A DNA stretch of 32,297 bases from Methanococcoides seepicolus (GTDB taxonomy: Archaea > Halobacteriota > Methanosarcinia > Methanosarcinales > Methanosarcinaceae): positions 1 to 32,297 of the forward strand of contig NZ_JAGSOI010000027.1 of the NCBI RefSeq assembly GCF_023684405.1, in the 5' to 3' direction. Positions 1 through 6,503 of the stretch are shown piece after piece; position 1 is the first letter of the stretch; each line of letters starts with the position of its first letter. Under the pieces are notes generated by a model that was not told the DNA's origin, did no database searches, and saw only the letters and a list, made by a program, of their open reading frames with translations. Made by a program: the position numbers and the translations under genes.

Positions 1-1
1 G

Positions 2-82
2 GCATTTGTAGCGTTGACGTCCATCGATTTTACCGTTCTTTTTATGATTGGAGCTCTTGCACCTGGGACAGTTCATGCATAA
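2..82 (+). CDS. C-terminal tail of a membrane protein (partial)
   Basis: An open frame enters from the left edge and stops at TAA 80-82. The 26 visible residues are mostly hydrophobic (FTVLFMIGALAPG), which fits the last transmembrane segment of an integral membrane protein. The family cannot be told from so little. The O-methyltransferase starts 40 bases downstream on the same strand. A chance open frame of this length cannot be excluded. Confidence 0.4.
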   Translation, partial: AFVALTSIDFTVLFMIGALAPGTVHA

Positions 83-88
83 ATATAG
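81..88 (+). promoter_or_regulatory. Possible TATA box for the O-methyltransferase gene
   Basis: AAATATAG lies about 38 bases upstream of the ATG at 123, and no Shine-Dalgarno sequence precedes that ATG. This spacing fits an archaeal box A driving a transcript with a very short leader. Confidence 0.35.
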
Positions 89-122
89 GTCCTAATAACA
101 TAAAAACTCTACTTAAATACCA

Positions 123-1154
123 ATGCCTAAAATGAAAGTATTGGATACTATTCCAGAAATCAGTTCAGAACCGCTGGATAGGATGGTAAAAGGTTGTGAA
201 GCGTTCCATACCCTCTTAACAGCCCTTGATTTTGATCTCTTCGATCTGCTCGAAGAGTCAAAGACAGCAGAGCAAATATCCTCTGAGATCTGTACCGATA
301 CATCCCTGACCGGGAAGTTCCTGAATACTCTGGTAGCATTACAGTTCCTCTCAAAAGAGAATGCTAGATATACGAACACAAAGCTTGCCTCGAGCTTTCT
401 TGTGAAGGACAGTCCGTTTTATCAAGGGAATCTACTCAGACTTTCCGGAAGGAACTCTGACAATCGGTCAATGTTGAATTCCATCCTGAAAGGAGACGTG
501 TCGGAAGCGAAGGAAGGAAGGTTTGAAGATGTATTCGATTCCAGCTTTATTCTGGCAATGGCCGAAGGTTCAATGAGGGGGAGCCTTCATCGAACCATAA
601 AAGAAGTGTCAACCCTTCCTGAATTCCAGAAAGCAAGAACGCTTCTTGATCTTGGCGGCGGGCATGGGCTCTATGCAATAGCATTTGCTGAGACAAATCC
701 AGACCTTGAAGCCACAGTATTTGACCTGCCACATGTGACTGAAGTTACAAAAGAGTTCATCGAAAGGTATGATATGAACGACAAGGTCGGAGTCATTGGA
801 GGAAACTTCTTTGAAGATGAGATTGGAAGCGGGTATGATATCGTCTTTGCATCTGATGTCTTCTATCGAAAGCCGGATGTGCTTTCGGGTGTTTTGAAAA
901 AGGTATACAACGCACTGAACAATAACGGTTCGGTCGTGCTCAAGCACTGGATCTTAAATGATGAACGAACTGCTCCTCCCACATCTGTCCTCTTTGACCT
1001 AAACTTATCCTTGCGAGGGGATATGCACCATATTTACACTGAAAACGAATGTGTCGAGTTATTGGAGAATGCCCAATTTTCAAATGTCCGTGTTCTGGAT
1101 ATGTCTTCTCAAACAAGCCCATCTATGCTCATCATAGGAGATAAGGAGGTATAA
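123..1154 (+). CDS. SAM-dependent O-methyltransferase (Methyltransf_2 family)
   Basis: A 343-residue protein with the two-domain layout of the acetylserotonin/caffeate O-methyltransferase family. It has an N-terminal winged-helix dimerisation domain (about residues 10-100) and a C-terminal Rossmann methyltransferase domain. The SAM-binding glycine motif LLDLGGGHG is near residue 174. It is followed by the acidic strand end (ATVFDLPHV) and a DVFYRKPD segment. This family methylates hydroxyl groups of small molecules, and the substrate is unknown here. The start at 123 (MPKMK) has no clear ribosome binding site, so the second Met, four codons on, is possible. A cupin gene begins 4 bases after the stop and its ribosome binding site overlaps the stop, so the two are co-transcribed. 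The domain call is firm; the substrate is not. Confidence 0.88.
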   Translation: MPKMKVLDTIPEISSEPLDRMVKGCEAFHTLLTALDFDLFDLLEESKTAEQISSEICTDTSLTGKFLNTLVALQFLSKENARYTNTKLASSFLVKDSPFYQGNLLRLSGRNSDNRSMLNSILKGDVSEAKEGRFEDVFDSSFILAMAEGSMRGSLHRTIKEVSTLPEFQKARTLLDLGGGHGLYAIAFAETNPDLEATVFDLPHVTEVTKEFIERYDMNDKVGVIGGNFFEDEIGSGYDIVFASDVFYRKPDVLSGVLKKVYNALNNNGSVVLKHWILNDERTAPPTSVLFDLNLSLRGDMHHIYTENECVELLENAQFSNVRVLDMSSQTSPSMLIIGDKEV

Positions 1155-1158
1155 TAAA

Positions 1159-1539
1159 ATGAAAATAAGAATACAAAAGATAGATGATACTGAAGGTTTG
1201 GAGACACCCGAGGGTGTGATGAAACCATTGTTATTTGGTGAGAGATTGCTTTGTATGCATCTTGAGATCCCAGCAGGTCTTGAGGTCTCTCCTCATGCCC
1301 ACCCTACGGAAGGTATAATATATTGCCTGAGTGGCGAGCTGGTGGTGGAATCAGGAAATGAAACCGTGACAATAGGCAGTGGAACTGCAATGCTGGTGCC
1401 ACCTGATACAGTGGTGGGCATTAAGAATCAACAAAATGCACCAGTAAATGCGATACTGGTCTCATCTCCGCCATCCGTGAAGTCGGTTGAGGAACTTAAA
1501 AATCTTCTAAGGCATCATGATGAGGGCGATAAAAGTTGA
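1159..1539 (+). CDS. Small single-domain cupin protein
   Basis: A 126-residue protein with one cupin barrel. Metal motif 1 is visible as PHAHPTEGIIYCLSGE (two His and a Glu). In motif 2 (PPDTVVGIKN) the usual His is absent, so metal binding may be incomplete or altered. The start at 1159 is supported by AAGGAGGT ending 6-8 bases upstream, overlapping the stop of the O-methyltransferase gene, so translation of the pair is probably coupled. Small cupins beside methyltransferases often bind or isomerise the same small molecule, but the ligand is not indicated here. A hairpin terminator begins at the stop codon, so the operon ends here. Confidence 0.85.
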   Translation: MKIRIQKIDDTEGLETPEGVMKPLLFGERLLCMHLEIPAGLEVSPHAHPTEGIIYCLSGELVVESGNETVTIGSGTAMLVPPDTVVGIKNQQNAPVNAILVSSPPSVKSVEELKNLLRHHDEGDKS

Positions 1540-1575
1540 GTAGAACTAGAAGAAGAGTCTACTCTACTTTTTTTT
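1538..1575 (+). terminator. Hairpin plus T-run ending the methyltransferase-cupin operon
   Basis: GAGTAGA (1538-1544) pairs perfectly with TCTACTC (1558-1564) and is followed by eight T residues (1568-1575). The stem starts within the cupin stop codon. Confidence 0.75.
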
Positions 1576-1586
1576 ATCAAACTTTT

Positions 1587-1610
1587 ATCGACTCAATCAA
1601 ACTAAGAACA
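1587..1610 (+). repeat. Short repeat, copy 1 (matches 6431-6455)
   Basis: ATCGACTCAATCAAACTAAG and the following AACA recur at 6431-6455 with one substitution and one extra A. The second copy is the 5' coding part of a degraded transposase, read on the minus strand. This copy is therefore probably a trace of the same element type. The two copies are in the same orientation and flank the 1966-6026 operon. Confidence 0.6.
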
Positions 1611-1854
1611 CTTATATTTATTTTGACTGGCAAACTTAGGATGAATATGTACCCCAACATTTAAAAGTGGCAGTATTGGGGGGAACACATAGCAACATCA
1701 AGGAAATAATTACAATTGCAAAGATGATAATAAGAAATTATATAGGGATACAATGATATTCCTAATCGCAGGTAAACTAAGTTTACCCACGCGATGTTAA
1801 AGAGAAATTTTATTATTAGATTTGCTGTTATAATTTGATTTACATATTGGCAAC
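1611..1854. other. Intergenic stretch, no gene seen
   Basis: Between the upstream repeat and the leftward operon terminator I find no credible coding frame on either strand. It contains a structured palindrome (listed separately) and GGGGGGAA-type and AT-rich sequence. It may hold further relic mobile-element sequence, which I cannot identify. Confidence 0.4.
1765..1795. repeat. Interrupted palindrome able to form a 12-bp hairpin
   Basis: An inner stem GGTAAAC (1771-1777)/GTTTACC (1781-1787) has a TAA loop. It is enclosed by an outer stem ATCGC (1765-1769)/GCGAT (1791-1795) across a small asymmetric internal loop. No T-run follows, so it is not an ordinary terminator. It could be an operator, an IS200/IS605-type end hairpin, or a structured RNA. 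Confidence 0.5.
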
Positions 1855-1924
1855 AAAAAAAGTTAGAGAAGACCTTTCATCTGTATTTTGGTGTCTCGTT
1901 AACACAAAACATGAAGACTTCTCC
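1855..1924 (-). terminator. Terminator-like structure after the leftward operon
   Basis: Read leftward, GGAGAAGTC (1924-1916) can pair with GTCTTCTCT (1873-1865), 7 of 9 matching. A second hairpin (TTTTG-GTGT with ACACAAAA) lies inside the long loop, and seven T residues follow (1861-1855). It lies about 40 bases beyond the stop of the ATP-grasp gene. Confidence 0.45.
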
Positions 1925-1965
1925 TTGTTGTTCTTGATCGAGAATTTATTGGCATATATGGTTGA

Positions 1966-3237
1966 TCAAAACATTTTAACACCCATTTCTTTCAATGATC
2001 CTTCCATGTTATAGATCTCATCCATATTCTCGGCTAAGAGTATAACAGCAAAATCACCGGACAACGGCAATGTATCGCAGCTAAAAGGAAATACGGAATT
2101 TAATTTTTCACCGTTATAAAGTACTGGTTCAATACGTTCAGTGAGTTCAAGAAATGAACATGCTGCGGTCTTGATTTTTATAAATTTCCAATATGGAATG
2201 GGAGATATCAATTCTTCAATATTATCTACGATCATGCTCACATAGGAGGAACCATTAAAACGAGCATTATTTTCAACCGGAAATATACCTTCATCCGATA
2301 CGATATAATCGATACCGACTACACCCCGATATCCGAATTCAGCCATATTAGTTACAATTTTCGCAGATGTTTTTGCAATGTAATTTGAAATTTCTGGGGA
2401 GGGATCTTCTCCTTTGAGTGTACCAATGTGTACCATACCTCTTTCGCACATTTGATCCCGCATACCAAGAGAGTTTATATTACCTTCTCTGCTGATCACC
2501 CACTGATCATTTGGAGAAGATGAGACATTCAGAAAAGGCTCAATGATAACAGATCTTTCACCGCTAACTGCAATTTCATGATATATTTCAGAAATATCAT
2601 TGCCTTTAGTTTTGTACAACGACATATCGGCTTCACCCAAAGTTCCGCGAATAATAACAGTTTCGCAGGTTGACAGATATCCGTTTATGATGTTTTTCAG
2701 ATCTGTACAATTTTCATTGTCTTCAGGATGCATTTCAAATGAAGTGCCTTCGACAACAGCTATGTCCAATTCTTGACATACGGTCTTAAAAACGAACTTA
2801 TCATTATATTTTAGTGTTGCAGTTTCAGTTGCTCCAAAAAGTTCAGCGCCAAGAACTTTTGCAGCTTCAGTTTCCATACTCCCTGAAAACCATGGTACAT
2901 ATACAGGTTTTTTCCCGCTCTGCCTGATATATCTTATAACTGGTTCAGGATCATTAACGATGAGTTCCGAGAGCGTCATCTCTTTTGAATGAGCATTATA
3001 TTCTACGATATGATCCGACCCCAGACCATGGGAACGCAGCCATTTATGATACTCGGAGTCCAGCTTTCCGCGTAGAACTACCACATCATCAGGACGTGCT
3101 ATCGGAAGCGCTCTATCGCATTTTGAATTAACGGATGCATCACGGCGCGGGAACTGTGAAAAACGATCTGCTCCGTAAATTATTAGCTCATTGTTATTTT
3201 TTGAGATGCATTTTCTGAGTGATTGATATTTATACAT
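1966..3237 (-). CDS. ATP-grasp carboxylate-amine ligase-like protein
   Basis: A 423-residue soluble protein whose C-terminal half carries ATP-grasp features. These are GVVGIDYIV at residues 306-313 and the metal/phosphate motif ENNARFNGSS at 322-331, which corresponds to the E-x-N-x-R-x-G/N pattern of the superfamily. The N-terminal ~120 residues look like a pre-ATP-grasp Rossmann-type domain. ATP-grasp enzymes join a carboxylate to an amine or other nucleophile through an acyl phosphate. It is the last gene of the operon, 50 bases after the phosphatidyltransferase. It may therefore aminoacylate or otherwise conjugate the amine of the headgroup made by its neighbours; this is inference. The acceptor is not visible in the sequence. 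Start ATG 3237; no strong ribosome binding site seen. Confidence 0.8.
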   Translation of the reverse strand: MYKYQSLRKCISKNNNELIIYGADRFSQFPRRDASVNSKCDRALPIARPDDVVVLRGKLDSEYHKWLRSHGLGSDHIVEYNAHSKEMTLSELIVNDPEPVIRYIRQSGKKPVYVPWFSGSMETEAAKVLGAELFGATETATLKYNDKFVFKTVCQELDIAVVEGTSFEMHPEDNENCTDLKNIINGYLSTCETVIIRGTLGEADMSLYKTKGNDISEIYHEIAVSGERSVIIEPFLNVSSSPNDQWVISREGNINSLGMRDQMCERGMVHIGTLKGEDPSPEISNYIAKTSAKIVTNMAEFGYRGVVGIDYIVSDEGIFPVENNARFNGSSYVSMIVDNIEELISPIPYWKFIKIKTAACSFLELTERIEPVLYNGEKLNSVFPFSCDTLPLSGDFAVILLAENMDEIYNMEGSLKEMGVKMF

Positions 3238-3287
3238 TAATTATTCCATTTTTTAGATAAGTACTTTCCATTTTATTGTTACTTGCT

Positions 3288-3929
3288 TCACAGCATCCAG
3301 CTATAGATGACTGTTAACACCAAGGAATAAACCAAGAGAACATAAAACCAACTGCCGGAAAACTTGGGCGTTCGGATTGGTGCTATATTAAAGACAGCCA
3401 TAATCATAAACAGTGCATATAGAACGACTAAAAAGGTCGGCTGGCTGAAAAAACTGTTAAACAGGAAGACAAAAGCAAGAATTAGGACATTGTTGTCAAG
3501 TGCCAATCCCATGTATGTCGAATCATCGATCAGGCCGAAAACATTGAAATAACTCAACCGTATTGCACTGACGGCGACGATCACGAACGCTCCGGGTAGG
3601 AACCATGGACTGAATTCTCCATAGCTCAAGAGAAATACAGCGGGGCAAATGCCAAAACTTACAATATCTATCAATGAATCAAGCTGTCCCCCGAAAGCTC
3701 GATATTCATCAGTTCGCCCCTTCATCCGGCGAGCAATGAGTCCGTCACCCCAGTCAAAAACAACTGCCCAGATCATTCCAATTATAGCAATTGGTAAATT
3801 GCCTAATATGGCATAGTATATACTAAGGACTGCACACAATAGTCCTGCAAGCGAACAGATATTTGGAAGGTCTCGGGCGAAAGCAAGCATTCCTGTCTGA
3901 TGTGATCGTTGATTCTCTGGACCGTTCAT
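3288..3929 (-). CDS. CDP-alcohol phosphatidyltransferase (membrane)
   Basis: A 213-residue integral membrane protein with about six hydrophobic segments. The complete family signature is present at residues 59-88: D59, D62-G63, A66-R67, G80, D84 and D88. All the Mg2+-binding acidic residues are therefore intact. The family transfers a phospho-alcohol from a CDP-linked donor to a lipid or alcohol acceptor. Close relatives include archaetidylserine and archaetidylinositol-phosphate synthases. The start ATG overlaps the aminotransferase stop (TGATG), so expression is coupled. With a cytidylyltransferase two genes upstream, the CDP-linked partner is probably made in the same operon. The acceptor may be a hydrophilic CDP-alcohol joined to an archaeol lipid, or CDP-archaeol joined to an alcohol; the sequence does not decide. 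Confidence 0.88.
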   Translation of the reverse strand: MNGPENQRSHQTGMLAFARDLPNICSLAGLLCAVLSIYYAILGNLPIAIIGMIWAVVFDWGDGLIARRMKGRTDEYRAFGGQLDSLIDIVSFGICPAVFLLSYGEFSPWFLPGAFVIVAVSAIRLSYFNVFGLIDDSTYMGLALDNNVLILAFVFLFNSFFSQPTFLVVLYALFMIMAVFNIAPIRTPKFSGSWFYVLLVYSLVLTVIYSWML

Positions 3930-5047
3930 CAGGCTACTTCCACATTATTCAAGTCAATGACATCTACCAATGCTTCAACCAATTTGCAATTTTCGGCTTC
4001 AGTACGGCTGGCAATACGAACATAACGGCTAGAGTCAGGTAGAGTCTTGTCCTGGCAGTGTTTTATGTACATGTTATGCTCAATGAACAATCTACGTGTG
4101 AGCTCAGGACCACTCTGTGCGTGATCTGGCAGGCGGCAGAAAATAAAGTTTGCATCGGGTTTGTAGACCGTCATTCCCGGGATAGCACACAGTTTTTTAT
4201 ACAGATTATCCCTGTCGATACGTACCTGCTTGCAGCTTTCGACAAATTCCTGTCTGTAATCGGGCAATATCCGCAGAAACTCTTCGGCAAATCCGTTGAT
4301 ATTCCATATATGTACGCCTTCCCTTACAGATTCAGCAAATGCTAAATTTGCAGTCAGCATATAACCGATCCGGATCCCGCAGATACCATAGGCTTTGCTC
4401 ATGCTTTTAAGGATCGCTATATTTGGATAACGTTCGAGTTCATTCTCCAGGGTTGTCTGTTCCGGGTCATGTACAAAATCCAGGAAGGATTCATCGATGA
4501 TCAACATACAGTCATGGTTTGCAAGTTTTTGTGCAAGAGATATCAGATCGGACTTGGGAACCAGAAGAGATGTTGGATTATTAGGTGTTACCACGACAGC
4601 AACATCTGCTTTGACCCTGATCGCTTCAGCAGCAAACTTGTCCACATCCAGTTGAAAGGATGGAAACTCAAGAGGAAATTCAACTACTCGGTCTGCAGGT
4701 GCTGCATTCGCATATTCATTAAAAGATGGCACTGGAACGATCAACTTGTTGGATATGTGGCCGGAGATGATCTTGATAAGTTCGGCAGCACCATTTCCCA
4801 CAACGATCCTTTCAGCAGGTTGATGGATCACATCCCCTATAAGACCGGCAAGTGCATCCTGTGCAATCGGATAGTTAAGGACAATGTCGTGAATTTGATC
4901 TTTAAGGCTTGTAAAAACTGCCTCTGGCGGGAAATACAGATTGTAAAGATAAGCATGATCAATAAAGTCATGGCGATAGTAACCACCATGCTGTCCGGAA
5001 ATGAATTCGTATTTTTCAGTTTGAGTCTTGTAATTATGTTGCATCAT
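3929..5047 (-). CDS. Class I/II PLP enzyme (histidinol-phosphate aminotransferase / CobD-like)
   Basis: A 372-residue fold-type I PLP enzyme. Visible landmarks are GNGAAELI (84-91), the cofactor loop TPNNPTS (154-160), the Asp pairing with the PLP nitrogen in IIDES (183-187), and Lys218 in SMSKAYGICGIRIGY. A C-terminal Arg (YVRIASR) likely binds a carboxylate. This subgroup includes histidinol-phosphate aminotransferase and CobD L-threonine-O-3-phosphate decarboxylase. It lacks CobD's C-terminal Cys-rich extension and sits far from cobamide or histidine genes. Between a LicC/PntC-like cytidylyltransferase and a CDP-alcohol transferase, a serine- or threonine-phosphate decarboxylase giving phospho-amino-alcohol is an attractive reading; an aminotransferase is the alternative. 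The start is ATGATG at 5047/5044, with a weak AAGGGA upstream. Confidence 0.85.
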   Translation of the reverse strand: MMQHNYKTQTEKYEFISGQHGGYYRHDFIDHAYLYNLYFPPEAVFTSLKDQIHDIVLNYPIAQDALAGLIGDVIHQPAERIVVGNGAAELIKIISGHISNKLIVPVPSFNEYANAAPADRVVEFPLEFPSFQLDVDKFAAEAIRVKADVAVVVTPNNPTSLLVPKSDLISLAQKLANHDCMLIIDESFLDFVHDPEQTTLENELERYPNIAILKSMSKAYGICGIRIGYMLTANLAFAESVREGVHIWNINGFAEEFLRILPDYRQEFVESCKQVRIDRDNLYKKLCAIPGMTVYKPDANFIFCRLPDHAQSGPELTRRLFIEHNMYIKHCQDKTLPDSSRYVRIASRTEAENCKLVEALVDVIDLNNVEVA

Positions 5048-5276
5048 GTATTATTTCCCTTAAATGATTTTGATGTGGCACTTCATTTTTTAAAGTCTTA
5101 ACCTCACTAATTGGCTTTAAATTGAAAGAGTTGGACTGAGGCAATGGCTTTAAACCGGAAAGTGAACGAACGATCCTCCCCTTCACCCCGCATTTTGATT
5201 GTTGGAAAAACGGCCTTGATCTTCCAGAGGTATGCGGTTTGGTGTCGTAAGGAATTATTGTTTCGTATTTGTCCGC
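5034..5276 (-). other. 80-codon open frame after the TAG stop of the cytidylyltransferase
   Basis: Downstream of the TAG at 5279-5277 the same frame stays open for 80 codons to a TAA at 5036-5034, 14 bases inside the aminotransferase gene. It fills the whole 229-base gap in the operon. In an organism that decodes UAG as pyrrolysine this would give a C-terminally extended protein. The extension is rich in Lys, Ser, Pro and Asn, and I recognise no domain in it. It could equally be untranslated spacer. Confidence 0.35.
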
Positions 5277-6026
5277 CTAAAATAGTGTCTCCGCCTTTGC
5301 CAGATCTGCAACTGTATCGATCTCATACCATCTTTTGCTGTCAAAAGAGACTGTTTTAAGAGCGAGACTATCATCAGCCACCATTTCTGCAAATACGGTT
5401 TCATAATAGTCGTTTACTCTGCCAGCTGAAATGTACTGGTCCAGTCTTTCTGTAATACGATGCCATGAAGAGAGCGAAAAACTGTAAATGTTAACAGTCT
5501 TGTATCTGATCTCATCAAGAGCTTCTGCAATCCCGTTATGGAATTTCTCAACATTTTGGGAGCTATTGACTGTGACAGTGGAACCATTCAGCCACGGCTC
5601 CATGCGTGCAATGGCAATTCTATCAGGAGAACACATTTCATCCAGAAGGGATCCGTCAAAAACAAGATCACTTTCAATAAGTAAGAATGGCTCATTAATA
5701 ATATCACGTGCCATCCAGAGTGAATATATGTTATTGGTGGTCGCATAAAGGGGGCTTGTAATAAAATCAATTTCCATGCCGCAAGCCCGCGTTTCTAAAA
5801 AGTCACGAATGCATTTTTCCTGGTATCCTGTGACCACAACAAGACGTTTGAAGCCTTGCTTTTTCAAATTGATGACAAGTCGTTCAAGAATAGACGCCTC
5901 ATGAACCATTGTGAGGCATTTCGGTGTGTCGCGTGTCAGAGGATAAAGACGGCTGCCCTTTCCGGCTGCCAATAATAATGCTGTAGTTATGGTCCTATTA
6001 CCACGATTACTGTGGTCTGAGTTCAT
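5277..6026 (-). CDS. LicC/PntC-like cytidylyltransferase (sugar-nucleotidyltransferase fold)
   Basis: A 249-residue nucleotidyltransferase. The N-terminal signature LLLAAGKGSRLYPLTRDTPK (17-36) has the G-x-G-x-R and PK nucleotide-binding residues. ATTNNIYSLWMARD (95-108), the metal Asp in IESDLVFD (Asp120), a KTVNIYSFS segment and YEIDTVADLAKAE near the C-terminus are typical. They match phosphocholine, phosphoethanolamine and 2-aminoethylphosphonate cytidylyltransferases (LicC, PntC). It would couple CTP to a phospho- or phosphono-amino-alcohol. It is the first gene of the operon, and a TATA box about 30 bases upstream supports the start. Its TAG stop is unique among the intact genes here, and the frame continues for 80 codons. 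In PntC of Treponema a similar domain is fused to an aminotransferase; here the two are separate genes. Confidence 0.87.
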   Translation of the reverse strand: MNSDHSNRGNRTITTALLLAAGKGSRLYPLTRDTPKCLTMVHEASILERLVINLKKQGFKRLVVVTGYQEKCIRDFLETRACGMEIDFITSPLYATTNNIYSLWMARDIINEPFLLIESDLVFDGSLLDEMCSPDRIAIARMEPWLNGSTVTVNSSQNVEKFHNGIAEALDEIRYKTVNIYSFSLSSWHRITERLDQYISAGRVNDYYETVFAEMVADDSLALKTVSFDSKRWYEIDTVADLAKAETLF

Positions 6027-6054
6027 TGTATATCCGATTGTGTTTTTTCCATCC

Positions 6055-6062
6055 TATATAAA
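6055..6062 (-). promoter_or_regulatory. TATA box of the headgroup operon
   Basis: On the minus strand TTTATATA lies about 30 bases upstream of the cytidylyltransferase ATG at 6026. This is the archaeal box A distance for a transcript with almost no leader, consistent with the missing Shine-Dalgarno sequence. Confidence 0.6.
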
Positions 6063-6101
6063 GGAGTTGTTACTACTTAAGGAGGGTGGTGTTAACATTG
6101 G

Positions 6102-6123
6102 CCAATTTGGGTTCAAAAATTGG
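6102..6123. repeat. Inverted repeat CCAATTT/AAATTGG
   Basis: CCAATTT (6102-6108) and AAATTGG (6117-6123) form a perfect 7-bp inverted repeat with an 8-base spacer, about 40 bases upstream of the operon TATA box. It may be an operator or a remnant of the mobile element that occupied 6.1-6.46 kb. Confidence 0.35.
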
Positions 6124-6199
6124 ATCTATTCGAATGTGTGAATGACTTATTTTATCTATATATTACCAGTTTTAAATAAATTATTCCAGACCCTCACCA

Positions 6200-6457
6200 T
6201 AATCCACCCATCCAGTAGATCACGAATGCTAAAATTATATGTGAACTTTTATCTCACAAGTGCTTTCAGCAAGTTGTTGATGTCAATCCCATTCTTCTTG
6301 TGTTTAACAAAACATCGGGATGATCAAGGACATCATAGAATTTTTCAACTGCCAGAATCGTTCCGATCGGAAAAGATATATTGTCACCTGGAACTATGTC
6401 ACATGATCTTAGCTTTTATTGAATATTTTGATCGACTCGATCAAAACTAAGAACATT
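6200..6457 (-). pseudogene. Degraded N-terminal fragment of an IS1634-like transposase
   Basis: Read leftward from 6457, one frame gives VLSFDRVDQNIQ, an in-frame stop, then KLRS-DIVPGDNISFPIGTI and AVEKFYDVLDHPDVL. After a frame change come NGIDINNLLKALV, a second stop, and YNFSIRDLLDGWI. From memory these blocks match the N-terminus of Methanosarcina IS1634-family transposases (FYD.L.., LLKALVSYKLT.NFSISRA..WI). The catalytic DDE region is absent. With two stops, a frameshift and about 85 residues left, it cannot be functional. It shares its first ~25 bases with 1587-1610. Confidence 0.6.
6431..6455 (+). repeat. Short repeat, copy 2 (matches 1587-1610)
   Basis: ATCGACTCGATCAAAACTAA followed by GAACA is the plus-strand view of the transposase fragment's N-terminal codons. 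It matches 1587-1610 apart from one substitution and one inserted A, in the same orientation. Confidence 0.6.
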
Positions 6458-6503
6458 AGATCGATCTTGATGTCAAATTCGGGTTAAAAAAAATCTGAGA
6501 AGA

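Noticed and set aside
4469-5101. 210-codon plus-strand frame opposite the aminotransferase
   Set aside because: Antisense shadow; the minus-strand protein has complete PLP-enzyme motifs.
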